Shown one piece after another: positions 44,616-55,346 of a stretch of 64,000 nucleotides of DNA. The stretch is from Corynebacterium pseudokroppenstedtii (GTDB lineage Bacteria; Actinomycetota; Actinomycetes; Mycobacteriales; Mycobacteriaceae). Below the pieces are notes generated by a model. That model made no database searches. It saw only the letters and a program-made list of their open reading frames with translations, and was not told the DNA's origin. The DNA lies in assembly GCF_019754945.1 (NCBI RefSeq), contig NZ_JAEUWU010000001.1, positions 434,001-498,000 of the forward strand, in the 5' to 3' direction. The translations under genes were made by a program, and so were the position numbers. The first letter of the stretch is position 1, and every line of letters starts with the position of its first letter.

Positions 44616-45239
44616 GTGATCGATTCATTACATGGCAAGGTTCTTCATGTCGGTCTTAATTATGTCGTGATTGAATGTTCAGGCGTCGGCTACCGAGCTA
44701 CTGCTGCGCCCTCATTGCTGGGGACGCTGCGAAAAGGGGAGGACGCCCGAATCCTTGTCACGATGAATGTTCGCGACGATGGGATTGACCTTTATGCTTT
44801 TGAATCCGACGAGGCCCGTCAGATGTTCGCGATGCTCCGCAAGGTGTCGGGGGTGGGGCCTACGTCCGCAATGGCAATTTGCTCCATTTTTAGGCCCGAC
44901 GAATTTGCTCGAATAATTACCAACGAGGATGACGCTGAACTAAGAAATGTCAAGGGCATCGGTAAAAGAACAGCGGAGAGGATCATCGTCGATTTAAAGT
45001 CGAAGGTGGCTGTATTCGATTCTGGAGATTCGGCTAGCGAACTACAATCGGGGGTGGACGGAAATTCGGAGGCCGACGTAGACAGTGGCGTTGTGGGTAC
45101 GGTTACTCAAGCTCTTGTCGAACTAGGTTTTCCCGAAAAACAGGCCGAAAAGACTGCCACGTCCGCTGCGGCTGACGGGGGATCTGTGCCAGAGATTCTG
45201 AAGCGCGCCTTGCGATCCATGTCATCCGAGAGGAACTAG
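44616..45239 (+). CDS. ruvA: Holliday junction branch migration protein RuvA
   Basis: 207 residues from GTG with AAAGGGG upstream. Binds junctions as a tetramer and loads RuvB. N-terminal OB domain (MIDSLHGKVL), central helix-hairpin-helix motifs (VSGVGPTSAM and VKGIGKRTAERI), acidic linker, and C-terminal RuvB-binding domain. Ends four bases before ruvB. Confidence 0.95.
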   Translation: MIDSLHGKVLHVGLNYVVIECSGVGYRATAAPSLLGTLRKGEDARILVTMNVRDDGIDLYAFESDEARQMFAMLRKVSGVGPTSAMAICSIFRPDEFARIITNEDDAELRNVKGIGKRTAERIIVDLKSKVAVFDSGDSASELQSGVDGNSEADVDSGVVGTVTQALVELGFPEKQAEKTATSAAADGGSVPEILKRALRSMSSERN

Positions 45240-45242
45240 AAG

Positions 45243-46367
45243 ATGGGCAACATCGAAAAGACTGAGTTCCAGCTGCCGGATGACAAAGGTGGTTCCTCGA
45301 ATCGGGGTGGGCAGGTGCCGACGATGGGAAACGATGACGAATTTGCTTCCGGAATTCGTCCCGTCGATCCAACCGAGCAGAGCGACGATGCGGACGCCGA
45401 ATTGTCACTCCGCCCGCGTAGCTTGGATGAATTCATTGGGCAATCCAAGGTCCGCGAACAACTAGAGTTGGTCCTTTCTGGCGCTAAGGCTCGTCGAGTT
45501 GTCCCTGATCACATTCTCTTGGCTGGCCCGCCCGGGTTGGGCAAGACAACTATGGCGATGATTATCGCCCAGGAGATGGGTACGTCATTGCGGATGACGT
45601 CGGGCCCCGCCCTGGAAAAGACTGGTGACCTGGCTGCCATGTTGTCGAATTTGATGGAGGGGGATGTCCTCTTTATCGACGAGATTCACCGCATGGCGCG
45701 CCCGGCGGAAGAAATGTTGTACATGGCGATGGAGGATTTCCGTATCGACGTCATTGTCGGAAAAGGCCCGGGTGCAACGAGCATCCCCTTGGACTTACCT
45801 CCCTTTACTTTGGTGGGTGCGACCACCCGCGCAGGAATGTTAACGGGGCCGCTGCGTGATCGTTTCGGATTCACTGCGCAGATGGAGTTTTACTCGGCGG
45901 CGGATCTCACGAAAGTTGTGACGCGTGCTGCCCGCCTACTCAGTATTGATATTAAGGCCGATGCTGCGAAGGAAATTGCGTCACGGAGTCGAGGTACACC
46001 CCGTATCGCTAACCGCTTGCTGCGACGGGTGAGGGACTACGCCGACGTCCACTCTGGGGGCGTGATCACAGTAGAAGCAGCCAAAGCTGCGCTTTTAGTT
46101 TTTGATGTCGACGAAAAAGGCCTCGACCGGCTGGATCGTGCTGTTCTCGATGCGCTCGTACGCGGCCATGGGGGCGGACCTGTTGGTGTGTCGACATTAG
46201 CTCTCGCCGTAGGCGAAGAGCCCACCACTGTCGAGGAGGTCTGCGAACCGTACTTGATTAGGGCTGGGATGATTGCTCGCACTCCACGAGGCCGTGTTGC
46301 CACAGCCGAAGCATGGAAACATCAGGGACTGGAGCCTCCAGAGGGGACAATTGGCGCCTTCTTCTAA
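45243..46367 (+). CDS. ruvB: Holliday junction branch migration ATPase RuvB
   Basis: 374 residues. AAA+ motor of branch migration. Walker A GPPGLGKT (95-102), Walker B LFIDEIHR, arginine-finger region GPLRDRFG, and the C-terminal winged helix with [11 protein letters not shown]. The N-terminal ~50 residues form a low-complexity extension; an internal ATG at residue 28 is a possible later start. Confidence 0.96.
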   Translation: MGNIEKTEFQLPDDKGGSSNRGGQVPTMGNDDEFASGIRPVDPTEQSDDADAELSLRPRSLDEFIGQSKVREQLELVLSGAKARRVVPDHILLAGPPGLGKTTMAMIIAQEMGTSLRMTSGPALEKTGDLAAMLSNLMEGDVLFIDEIHRMARPAEEMLYMAMEDFRIDVIVGKGPGATSIPLDLPPFTLVGATTRAGMLTGPLRDRFGFTAQMEFYSAADLTKVVTRAARLLSIDIKADAAKEIASRSRGTPRIANRLLRRVRDYADVHSGGVITVEAAKAALLVFDVDEKGLDRLDRAVLDALVRGHGGGPVGVSTLALAVGEEPTTVEEVCEPYLIRAGMIARTPRGRVATAEAWKHQGLEPPEGTIGAFF

Positions 46368-46485
46368 AGGACCTCTGGATCGATACAGCGTTATCCAGGA
46401 GTAAAGCTCTCTGTGACGCTCACCGAATAGTCCGCCAAGTTAAAAGAATTGACTCAATGTCCCTGCTCTATGCCAAGATGGTGCC

Positions 46486-46944
46486 ATGAACGGTCTATGG
46501 ATAATTATCCTCATCCTTTTCCTGGCGTTGCCCATCATGCAAATTGTCCGGCAGAACAAGAGCATGAAGCGCATCCAGGAGTTTCGCTCCCAACTGCAGC
46601 CTGGCATGGCTGTCGAGACAGCCGGAGGCTTGCACGGTCGCGTCGTTGCCGTGCGAGGCGACGTACTCGACTTGCAAATTTCGCCTGGAGTCGTCGTTGA
46701 GTGGGCCGTGAAAGGCATTTTGGGACCAGTTGCACAACAGGAATCGCCAAACACCACTGAGCCGACGACTAGTGGGCAACAGGGGCAGGCGACTGTGTCG
46801 ACGGAGGAGCCGACGACGGATCACGGTTCCACCGTCGAACCGAGCGCTAGTGAGGACACCGCTGCGAATTCCCACCGACCTTCGTCGGCGAAGAACAACG
46901 GCAGCACCGATGCCTCCACGGACTCGTCGACCACCGATAAGTAA
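46486..46944 (+). CDS. yajC: Preprotein translocase accessory subunit YajC
   Basis: 152 residues. One N-terminal membrane helix (about 2-20) followed by the YajC core (KRIQEFRSQLQPGMAVETAGGLHGRV) and a Thr/Ser/Asp-rich tail of about 65 residues. Forms a membrane complex with SecD and SecF, encoded next, that assists SecYEG export. Confidence 0.9.
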   Translation: MNGLWIIILILFLALPIMQIVRQNKSMKRIQEFRSQLQPGMAVETAGGLHGRVVAVRGDVLDLQISPGVVVEWAVKGILGPVAQQESPNTTEPTTSGQQGQATVSTEEPTTDHGSTVEPSASEDTAANSHRPSSAKNNGSTDASTDSSTTDK

Positions 46945-47179
46945 AATCGCAATCGATAGTGTCCGGTCGTGACTGATAATCGTGTATAGAAGATTCGCGA
47001 GTACAGTACATCGGCAGCAGACATGACATAACCTTCGGCTTCATGCTGGTTCGAACACTCGACCCAAAACGCCAACCCTTGGGGTAAGACGATGCAGCGT
47101 GAAGTCAAGGGGTAGACTTTCTGAAGTTTGAATAGGCCGACATGAGCCTAATGTGACCTTCATACGACGGGAGACTCTT

Positions 47180-49126
47180 TTGGCAGCCCGGAAGAACAGA
47201 GCTCGCTCCACAAAATCCCGATGGCCGTATCGTGCCATCGGTATCTTCGTCATTTTCCTCGTAGCGGTGTACCTTCTGGTGTTCCTCACGGGGAATAAAA
47301 AGCCTGAACCCAAGTTAGGCATTGATCTTCAGGGTGGAACCCGAGTGACTTTGGTGCCTCAAGGTTCTCAGCCTTCCAATGATCAGCTTGAGCAGGCCCG
47401 GAAAATTCTAGAAAACCGCGTCAATGGCATGGGCGTGTCCGGGGCGACAGTGCAGACCGACGGGAACACACTCGTTATTACCGTGCCGGGGGATGATTCC
47501 GCTCAAGCGCGCAACCTGGGACAAACATCCCAGTTGTTGTTTCGCCCAGTGCTTAACCAACAAGCTGCTGCCCAGGAAGTTGATCGGAGCAAGCTGGCAC
47601 CCACCGTCGTCGATATGGCTAATCGATGGGTGAAAGCGGATGTGATTTCGCCGGATAATGCCCAGAAGGCCCTCGACGAGCTGAAGAAGCAGTTGGAGCA
47701 ATACAACAGCAGTGGTCAAGCTCAGGGGCAAGAGGCTTTTACTATTCCCGAGTCGATGAAGATCACGGAGAAGCCAGAGGCTAAACCAGCCAACTCCATC
47801 GAAGAAAACAAGCAGCGTGAACAAACATCTGCCATGCTGCTCAAGGATCGGCAATCAGAGGATCCGACTACTTTGCAAGCAGCGGGATCCTTGTTGGAGT
47901 GTAAGGGTTCGGATCCGTTGGCAGGCCAGGATGATCCGGCTAAGCCTCTCGTGACGTGTGATCAAGATAAGAACGTCCACTTGCTCGATGCGGCACCAGT
48001 ATTAGTGGGGCAGGAGGGAAAGAAAGATCCCCAGCGGCTCACAGGCGAGGAGATCGATACCAATTCTCCGATTACTGGTGGGTACGACTCCAACAGCGGG
48101 CAAATGGCTATCACGTTCAAGTTCAAGACATCCAATAAAGATAAGGGTGGCGACACGTGGGCCGAAGTGACGCAAAAGTATCAGGGGCAGCAGGTCGCTA
48201 TCACCCTCGACTCCGAAGTGATTTCTGCTCCGACGATTCAGTCACCGACGCCTGCCGGCTCGACGACGCAGATTACCGGTAAGTTCTCCGAGGCCGAGGC
48301 CAAAGACTTAGCAAACAACCTTAAATATGGTGCGCTGCCCATCAGCTTCGCTGGTGAGAACGGTGAGAAGGGTGGTACCGCCACAACCATTCCCGCCACG
48401 CTTGGTTTTGCTTCGTTGAAAGCAGGACTCATCGCAGGCGGTATCGGGTTGATCTTGATCGCCCTCTATGCGCTGGCCTACTACCGAGGACTCGGCGTTA
48501 TCACGATTTTCTCGCTGCTGCTCTCGGCGCTACTCATCTACGGCAGCCTTGTCCTACTCGGACGGTGGGTCGGCTACAGCCTTGACCTCGCGGGCATCGC
48601 CGGTTTGATCATCGGTATCGGTACGACTGCGGACTCCTTCGTGGTCTACTTCGAGCGTATTAAAGATGAGATACGTGATGGCCGAACGTTCAGATCTGCA
48701 GTACCAAAGGCTTGGGAGCGTGCTCGCCGCACTATCCTGTCCGGTAACTTGGTCTCCCTGATCGCAGCCGTAGTGTTGTACATTTTGGCTGTTGGTGACG
48801 TTAAGGGTTTCGCCTTCACACTTGGTTTAACGACGGTCTTTGACCTGTTCGTGGTGTTCCTGGTTTCGGCACCGCTGATTATTCTGGCTTCGCGCAAGCC
48901 GTTCTTCTCTAAGCCGTCTGTGAACGGGCTCGGAGCGGTTATGCGCGTTGCGGAGCGCCGTCGCGCTGCCGGTATCAAGCTTCCGTATGACGTTGAGCGC
49001 GCTGAAAACGCCAAAGAGGATCAACCTGTACGTCGGCACATCAAGCTCGCGGATAGTCTCTCAGAAACGGATGAGTCATCGTCGGGCGGCTCATCGCGTG
49101 TCGATACCTCGAAGGAGGAGAAGTAA
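47180..49126 (+). CDS. secD: Protein translocase subunit SecD
   Basis: 648 residues from TTG at 47180, six bases after GGGAG; GTG at 47153 extends the frame but lacks a site. Uses the proton gradient to pull substrates across the membrane. Seen: first membrane helix (about 17-38), LGIDLQGGTRVTL, a large external domain, then five helices including GLIIGIGTTADSFVVYFERIKDE. Stop overlaps secF (TAATG). Confidence 0.95.
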   Translation: MAARKNRARSTKSRWPYRAIGIFVIFLVAVYLLVFLTGNKKPEPKLGIDLQGGTRVTLVPQGSQPSNDQLEQARKILENRVNGMGVSGATVQTDGNTLVITVPGDDSAQARNLGQTSQLLFRPVLNQQAAAQEVDRSKLAPTVVDMANRWVKADVISPDNAQKALDELKKQLEQYNSSGQAQGQEAFTIPESMKITEKPEAKPANSIEENKQREQTSAMLLKDRQSEDPTTLQAAGSLLECKGSDPLAGQDDPAKPLVTCDQDKNVHLLDAAPVLVGQEGKKDPQRLTGEEIDTNSPITGGYDSNSGQMAITFKFKTSNKDKGGDTWAEVTQKYQGQQVAITLDSEVISAPTIQSPTPAGSTTQITGKFSEAEAKDLANNLKYGALPISFAGENGEKGGTATTIPATLGFASLKAGLIAGGIGLILIALYALAYYRGLGVITIFSLLLSALLIYGSLVLLGRWVGYSLDLAGIAGLIIGIGTTADSFVVYFERIKDEIRDGRTFRSAVPKAWERARRTILSGNLVSLIAAVVLYILAVGDVKGFAFTLGLTTVFDLFVVFLVSAPLIILASRKPFFSKPSVNGLGAVMRVAERRRAAGIKLPYDVERAENAKEDQPVRRHIKLADSLSETDESSSGGSSRVDTSKEEK

Positions 49127-50367
49127 TGAGTAAACGGCCTTTCTTCGAACGTATCTACACCGGTGAAGGCGGAATTGAGTTCGTATCTCTGCGCCGTCGC
49201 TGGTACGGCATTTACGCCATCATCTTGGCGATTTGCCTCGTATCCATCATTTTCCGTGGATTTACCCTGGGCATCGATTTTGAGGGTGGCACCAAGATGA
49301 CGATGCCCGCCGGTGACGTTTCTAAGACCGAAGTCGCCGATACCTTCCACGAGGCCACAGGAGTCGAGGCCCAGCAAGTCCAGATTATTGGCTCTGGTAA
49401 CGCTCGCAATGTGGAAATCGAGTCAAAGCATCTTAATGATGATGAGATTTCCGAGGCACGGGAAGCGTTATTCTCGAAGTATCACCCGAAAGACGCCTCG
49501 GGTAAAGAAACTCCCGACTCTATTGGTGATTCGACCGTCAGTAACTCGTGGGGATCGACGATTACCCACCGTATGGCCCTAGCGCTCATCGTCTTCCTTG
49601 CGCTGATCTTCCTCTATATCACAGTTCGTTTTGAACGTGATATGGCTATTGCAGCTATATCAGCACTCGCGGTTGACGCGATTGTGGTTTCTGGGCTGTA
49701 TTCGATCATTGGCTTCGAAGTATCACCAGCGTCGATCATCGGTTTGCTGACAGTCCTGTCCTACTCTCTTTACGACACCGTGGTCGTGTTTGACAAAGTT
49801 CACGAGAACACCGCCGGCTTGACAAAGACAACGACGTCGACCTATGCCGAGCAAGCTAACCTCGCTGTGAACCAGACGATGATGCGTTCCATTTCGACGT
49901 CATTGTTCTCGATCCTCCCCATCGGCGCTTTGATGGTGGTTGCGGTCTGGTTGCTGGGGGTAGGCACACTAAAAGATCTCTCGCTCGTTCAGCTACTTGG
50001 TGTTATAGAAGGAACGTTCTCCTCCATCTTCTTAGCGACGCCAATTTTGGTTTCGCTCAAGTCTCGTCAGAAGAAGTATTCCGAGCACACCAAACGTGTG
50101 GAGGAATCTCGTAAAGCTGAATCATCGAACCAAAAGGATGAACGGGTTGCCGTAACCAGTGGTGGAGCGGAGATAACTTCTAGTGAAAGTGCCGGTTCTG
50201 AACCATCGGCACGCTCCTCGTCACGGCGGGGAGGATCGTCACGTATCGCTCATCACTCCGACCGAGATCCCGAGGCGGGCAGATTCCACAGTCGTGAGGG
50301 GGGCGGCGCCTCATGGCGTCCCGAGGACAACCGCCGTCGCAACAACTCACCCTTTGATGGAAACTAG
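49126..50367 (+). CDS. secF: Protein translocase subunit SecF
   Basis: 413 residues, starting on the last base of secD. Six-helix partner of SecD: GIDFEGGTKM after the first helix, ALSLY-like LSYSLYDTVVVFDKVHEN, and NQTMMRSISTSL. The C-terminal ~90 residues are Ser/Arg/Gly-rich and disordered. Followed by a strong terminator, so the export operon ends here. Confidence 0.95.
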   Translation: MSKRPFFERIYTGEGGIEFVSLRRRWYGIYAIILAICLVSIIFRGFTLGIDFEGGTKMTMPAGDVSKTEVADTFHEATGVEAQQVQIIGSGNARNVEIESKHLNDDEISEAREALFSKYHPKDASGKETPDSIGDSTVSNSWGSTITHRMALALIVFLALIFLYITVRFERDMAIAAISALAVDAIVVSGLYSIIGFEVSPASIIGLLTVLSYSLYDTVVVFDKVHENTAGLTKTTTSTYAEQANLAVNQTMMRSISTSLFSILPIGALMVVAVWLLGVGTLKDLSLVQLLGVIEGTFSSIFLATPILVSLKSRQKKYSEHTKRVEESRKAESSNQKDERVAVTSGGAEITSSESAGSEPSARSSSRRGGSSRIAHHSDRDPEAGRFHSREGGGASWRPEDNRRRNNSPFDGN

Positions 50368-50487
50368 AAGCTGAGTCGGTACCCAACGCGTATTCTTCGG
50401 ATAGAAGATCTACGCATTGTGTTTCCTGGCTTAGCGCTCCACATGGCACGTTCGTTACCGGTCGTGTAGTTAGAATTTCCGCCGTAC

Positions 50488-50531
50488 AGCGCCCTTGCTC
50501 ATTAATTCGAAGCAAGGGCGCTAAACTTTTC
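50488..50531 (+). terminator. Strong terminator after secF
   Basis: Perfect 12-bp stem AGCGCCCTTGCT (50488-50499) with AGCAAGGGCGCT (50511-50522), followed by AAACTTTTCTT. Confidence 0.8.
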
Positions 50532-50657
50532 TTAACAGCACATCCTGTGTTCTTACGAATACGGCATTAGTGCGCTTTGTACGTCCATTTTCTGACACGA
50601 ACGGCTCCATCCGTGTTACAGCGATTCAAGAAGTCACGTCCCCAGTTCCCGTCGGCA

Positions 50658-52526
50658 ATGCCTTCACTACTGCGTTCCCCACGTGCCCGCGTCCGCAAGA
50701 TCGTGACGGCAATGTCGGGAGCCTTATTAGTCACTGGTTTAGCGGCCTGCGATAGCAATAACGATGCAGGCGATGACCATACCAACGCCGGGTTTGCCTA
50801 CGTCAGCAGCAGTACTCTCACCACGGTTAACGGTGCTAGTTCGCAAGGACAGGCGTCCGATGCAGCGCGGCTATCCGTCCGCTTATATCCCGGCGCTTTC
50901 ATCGACGGTCCCAACGGTCAGGCGTTCGTCAATAATGATCTTTTTACGTCAATCCAGGCACCCGATGAGAACCGAAGTGCGGAATACGTCATCAATCCAC
51001 GAGCCCAATATTCGGATGGCAAACCGGTTACCTGCGATGACTTTTACTTGGTATGGTTCGCACAACATAAGAAAGAGTATTTCGATTCTGATAATCCTCT
51101 TATGGAGCAGGTTGAATCAGTCACTTGTCGGCATAATGAGAAAAAGTTTCGAATTAATTTTTCTCGCGGGTACGGGGCCCGGTATCAGAGTCTTTTTCCG
51201 GCCGGATCGGTTATGCCTTCCCACATCATTGCCTCACACGCTGGGGTTGACGATTTAACTGGTGCGCTGGAATCTGCGGACTACCAGATGGTCAAAAAAG
51301 TGGGTGACCTGTGGAAAAATCGCTTTCTCCTGAAGGAAGAGAATCTTAAGAATATTGTGTCCACTGGACCATATTCGGTGAAGTCGATCACGGATAAGGA
51401 TCCGACTACTCATACGAGGTCAGTAACGCTGCAAAAGAATCCTCACTGGTGGGGCGACCCGGCGGAAATCGATGACATCGTGGTTTATCCTCGCTCAGCC
51501 TCCCTGAGCGACCTTGCGCACCACAAATCACTCAGAGTCGTTGATAATGATCAAGCTCTTCCCTCCGAATTCCGTTTATCGCAAGGGAAAGGTTCCGCAA
51601 AACCATCTGAGCCAGGACCATCCACGGCAGAATCGTCCGAGACGGCTCCATCCGCGACATCGTCAGCATCTGAAACGTCGTCGTCAGCTGCCTCATCATC
51701 GCAGACGCCAACCTCCTCAGCCTCAAACGCTCCAAGCGAATCGATGCCGTCGTCGGAAGCAAATAAACCAGCGACGAACGATAATGAGGGATTCCCCGCT
51801 TTCTCGGTTCCGCACGACGGTGGCTCCTCGGCCTCTGCATCCCGTTTAACAGTGGATTCGGAGAAATACGGTGTGATGACCATGCTCTCACGCCGGATTG
51901 ACTCGCTCATCCCTGCCGACCACGGGGTCATGGCAAGTAAGCGTATGCGTGGGGCGGTATCGCAGTGTATCGACCGGGCAGCTGTTGCCGAAGCATCGTC
52001 AGCCCACTCATCAATGAAGGTTCCAGCCTACGGACTTCGTTTGACGCCCCCGACGAGTTCATCCTTTGATGCAGTTAGTGATATTGCACTACAACGTGGA
52101 AATTACGACACCGCTGCCGCCCGCAAAGCAGCGAAGTCGTCCACAATTCGCTTATCGTATGACCACACGAATGGTCGGTATGTCGCTATGGCAAACGCCA
52201 TCCGCGAGTCCTGCCAGGAGAGTGGAATTACCGTCGACGATGTGTCGACCGACCATGTTGATAGCACTGCGTTGACAGACCGGGCTGACGTCTTCCTCCA
52301 GGCGGTTGACCCCACAACATACTTCTCAACCTCGACATTCGTCGGTGGAACCATCGATGAGCGTCGGCAAGCGGAAGAAGAATTATGGGATAGTATGCCG
52401 ACGATCCCGTTGTCTGCTGAACCCCGCGCCGTGGTCGTACACAACGCAGTGAGTAATCTAGTGCCTAGCACCTCGAATGTTGGGGTCGGCTGGAACATGG
52501 ATCGATGGAAGAAAGATCAGAATTAG
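50658..52526 (+). CDS. Oligopeptide/dipeptide-type ABC transporter substrate-binding lipoprotein
   Basis: 622 residues from ATG at 50658; the frame is open from TTG at 50577 and the start is not certain. Signal peptide with basic N-region and lipobox GLAAC. SBP_bac_5 fold: INPRAQYSDGKPVTCDDFYLVWF and the LQKNPHWWGDPAEIDDI motif. A Ser/Thr/Ala/Pro-rich low-complexity insertion of about 70 residues (51580-51800) interrupts the domain. No permease or ATPase genes are next to it; a related protein occupies this spot before apt and rel in other corynebacteria. Confidence 0.85.
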   Translation: MPSLLRSPRARVRKIVTAMSGALLVTGLAACDSNNDAGDDHTNAGFAYVSSSTLTTVNGASSQGQASDAARLSVRLYPGAFIDGPNGQAFVNNDLFTSIQAPDENRSAEYVINPRAQYSDGKPVTCDDFYLVWFAQHKKEYFDSDNPLMEQVESVTCRHNEKKFRINFSRGYGARYQSLFPAGSVMPSHIIASHAGVDDLTGALESADYQMVKKVGDLWKNRFLLKEENLKNIVSTGPYSVKSITDKDPTTHTRSVTLQKNPHWWGDPAEIDDIVVYPRSASLSDLAHHKSLRVVDNDQALPSEFRLSQGKGSAKPSEPGPSTAESSETAPSATSSASETSSSAASSSQTPTSSASNAPSESMPSSEANKPATNDNEGFPAFSVPHDGGSSASASRLTVDSEKYGVMTMLSRRIDSLIPADHGVMASKRMRGAVSQCIDRAAVAEASSAHSSMKVPAYGLRLTPPTSSSFDAVSDIALQRGNYDTAAARKAAKSSTIRLSYDHTNGRYVAMANAIRESCQESGITVDDVSTDHVDSTALTDRADVFLQAVDPTTYFSTSTFVGGTIDERRQAEEELWDSMPTIPLSAEPRAVVVHNAVSNLVPSTSNVGVGWNMDRWKKDQN

Positions 52527-53078
52527 ATGACCGACAGTGAGTATTCATCCGCAGCCGATGCAGTGGCAAACTTAGTTCGCCGCGTGCCCGGTTTCCCGTC
52601 TGAAGGTGTGGTTTTTGAAGACCTCACTCCGGTGCTGGCAGATGCGGGCGCATTCCGATTAATCGTCGACGAATTAGCCGAGGCTGCTCGGAGTTATCAC
52701 GCAGACATCATCGGCGGGCTGGACGCTCGTGGATTCCTTTTGGGGTCTGCTGTGGCGTATCAACTGGGACTCGGGATCCTGGCAGTGCGCAAGGAAGGCA
52801 AGCTCCCGCCACCGGTTTTCCATCGAGGCTATGACTTGGAATATGGCCATGCAGCACTGGAAATTCCCAGAGATGGCCTAGATATTCAGGGAAAGAATAT
52901 TGTTCTTATCGACGACGTTCTTGCCACAGGTGGTACATTGTGTGCCTCTCGGGCTCTCCTGGAGGAAGCCGGGGCGAATGTCGCCGGCTTGGCCGTCATT
53001 CTCGAAGTTGAAGCGTTGGAAGGCCGGAAGCGTCTGGCCGACCTTCCTCTAACGGTGGTGGGGGAGCGTAGTGAGTGA
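52527..53078 (+). CDS. apt: Adenine phosphoribosyltransferase
   Basis: 183 residues, ATG directly after the previous stop. Salvages adenine to AMP with PRPP. Seen: [33 protein letters not shown], and the PRPP-binding [12 protein letters not shown]. Overlaps the start of rel by eight bases; apt-rel adjacency is common in Gram-positive bacteria. Confidence 0.94.
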   Translation: MTDSEYSSAADAVANLVRRVPGFPSEGVVFEDLTPVLADAGAFRLIVDELAEAARSYHADIIGGLDARGFLLGSAVAYQLGLGILAVRKEGKLPPPVFHRGYDLEYGHAALEIPRDGLDIQGKNIVLIDDVLATGGTLCASRALLEEAGANVAGLAVILEVEALEGRKRLADLPLTVVGERSE

Positions 53079-55341
53079 TCGGTCGCCCTCGCGGGTTGGT
53101 TCGGTGAGTGCACGTCTGGCGCGAAGCCTGACGGGGCAGAATCGTGCGAAATATAATCCGGTTTTGGAACCGATGCTGACTATTCATCGCAAGGTTCATC
53201 CAAAAGCCGATGTTGCGCTCATCAACCGTGCCTATGAGACCGCGGCGCAATTACATGACGGTGTTTTTCGTAAATCTGGCGAACCGTACATCACTCACCC
53301 TCTTGCCGTAGCAACGATTTGCGCTGAGATCGGCATGGACACCACCACGATTGTCGCAGCGCTGCTGCACGATACGGTGGAAGACACTGATTACACGCTC
53401 GAACAACTCGAGCACGACTTTGGCCCTGAAGTGGCTCACCTGGTGGATGGGGTCACCAAGCTGGACAAAGTGGCCTTGGGGTCAGCCGCGGAAGCCGAGA
53501 CAATCAGGAAAATGATTGTCGCAATGGCCGACGATCCCGGCGTGCTGGTCATTAAAGTTGCTGATCGCCTGCACAATATGCGCACAATGCGTTTCCTCCC
53601 GCCGGAAAAGCAGGCAAGGAAAGCTCGGCAAACCTTGGAGGTCATTGCTCCGCTGGCTCACCGGCTGGGCATGGCGACGGTGAAGTGGGAGTTGGAAGAT
53701 CTCTCCTTCGCTATTTTGTACCCCAAGAAGTACCAAGAAATCGTTCGGTTGGTGGCCGATCGGGCACCGAAGCGCGATGAATATATCGCCCGGGTGTCTA
53801 AAGAGCTACAAGCACGACTCAAGGACTATCACATCAGTACAGAGGTAGTGGGGCGACCGAAACACTACTGGTCGATCTACCAAAAGATGATCGTTCGCGG
53901 CCGAGATTTTGACGAAATCTTCGATCTCGTCGGACTCCGTGTTCTCGTCGATTCCGTGCAGGAATGCTACGCCGCGCTGGGCGCTGTACATACGCTGTAT
54001 CAGCCGATGCCCGGAAGGTTCAAAGACTATATTTCTACGCCTCGATATGGGGTGTATGAATCGCTCCACACGACGGTGATCGGCCCGGATAATAAACCGC
54101 TCGAGATCCAAATCCGGACTCACGAAATGCACTACAACGCTGAATTCGGCATTGCGGCGCATTGGCGATACAAGGAGACCAAGGGACACAACAAAGGTTC
54201 TGCAAAAGAACTGGACCAGATGGCATGGATGCGCCAACTTCTCGACTGGCAACGGGAATCTGCCGACCCCAACGAATTCATGGAGAATCTGCGGTTTGAC
54301 CTTTCCTCAAACCAGATTTTCGTGTTTACCCCGAAAGGTGACGCGATCACCCTGCCATCGGGGTCGACTCCCATCGACTTCGCCTACGCTGTGCACACCG
54401 AAGTGGGGCACCGGTGTATCGGCGCTAAGGTGAACGGCAAGCTTCTTGCTCTCGAGTCAGAACTCCACACTGGCGATCGTGTCGAAGTATTTACCTCGAA
54501 AGATCCGGACGCAGGCCCATCCAAGGATTGGGAATCGTTCGTCGTATCGCCACGTGCGAAGTCGAAGATTCGACAGTGGTTCGCGAAGGAACGTCGAGAA
54601 GTTGCTTTAGAGGCAGGCCGGGATGCCCTCGCCGCAGAAATCCAGCGTGGCGGGCTGCCCATGCATCGGCTCTTTACTCCCGAGTCGATGCAAACTATTG
54701 CAGGTCAACTGAGTTTTAATTCCGTCGATCAGTTGTACACAGCGATTGGCAATAACAACATCACGGCTGGTCGCGTCGTTAATCTGCTGATGGAGCAATT
54801 TGGGGGACAGGAGGAGGCGGAAGATGCGCTTGCCGCCCGCACTCCCTTGTCTCAGCTCAGGTCGAAGAAGAACTCTCGTGCCGATTCGGCGGAGGTCCTT
54901 GTTGAAGGCGACGCCGACTACATGGCGAAGCTGGCCAAGTGCTGTACCCCCGTTCCCGGCGACGAAATTTTCGGATTCGTGACCCGGGGTGGTGGGGTGA
55001 GTGTCCACCGCACAGACTGCACTAATGCTCCGAAGCTAAAAGAAGAGCCTGAACGCCTGATTGCCGTGTCGTGGGCGGCAGAGCGCAGTGGAGCTGTCTT
55101 CACAGTGACGTTGCAAATCGAAGGGCTTGACCGTCAAGGGTTGCTGTCTGACGTCACCCGGGCCGTGTCAGAACAGAAAGTCGCTATCTTGGCGACGAAT
55201 TCTCACACTGCTGAGGATCGCGTTGCGGTCGTCCGTTTCACCTTCGAGGTCTCTGACGTCAAACAGCTCGGCTACTTGATGACCCAGCTAAGGAACATTG
55301 AAGGTGTCTTCGACGTTTTCCGGGTCACGTCGGGTGGTTAG
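53071..55341 (+). CDS. rel: Bifunctional (p)ppGpp synthetase/hydrolase Rel
   Basis: 756 residues from GTG. Makes and degrades the alarmone (p)ppGpp on amino acid starvation. Domain order: HD hydrolase ([23 protein letters not shown]), synthetase ([25 protein letters not shown]), TGS ([23 protein letters not shown]), a CCTP zinc-finger region ([13 protein letters not shown]) and a C-terminal ACT domain. Full length, both catalytic centres appear intact. Confidence 0.96.
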   Translation: MSDRSPSRVGSVSARLARSLTGQNRAKYNPVLEPMLTIHRKVHPKADVALINRAYETAAQLHDGVFRKSGEPYITHPLAVATICAEIGMDTTTIVAALLHDTVEDTDYTLEQLEHDFGPEVAHLVDGVTKLDKVALGSAAEAETIRKMIVAMADDPGVLVIKVADRLHNMRTMRFLPPEKQARKARQTLEVIAPLAHRLGMATVKWELEDLSFAILYPKKYQEIVRLVADRAPKRDEYIARVSKELQARLKDYHISTEVVGRPKHYWSIYQKMIVRGRDFDEIFDLVGLRVLVDSVQECYAALGAVHTLYQPMPGRFKDYISTPRYGVYESLHTTVIGPDNKPLEIQIRTHEMHYNAEFGIAAHWRYKETKGHNKGSAKELDQMAWMRQLLDWQRESADPNEFMENLRFDLSSNQIFVFTPKGDAITLPSGSTPIDFAYAVHTEVGHRCIGAKVNGKLLALESELHTGDRVEVFTSKDPDAGPSKDWESFVVSPRAKSKIRQWFAKERREVALEAGRDALAAEIQRGGLPMHRLFTPESMQTIAGQLSFNSVDQLYTAIGNNNITAGRVVNLLMEQFGGQEEAEDALAARTPLSQLRSKKNSRADSAEVLVEGDADYMAKLAKCCTPVPGDEIFGFVTRGGGVSVHRTDCTNAPKLKEEPERLIAVSWAAERSGAVFTVTLQIEGLDRQGLLSDVTRAVSEQKVAILATNSHTAEDRVAVVRFTFEVSDVKQLGYLMTQLRNIEGVFDVFRVTSGG

Positions 55342-55346
55342 TGGCG

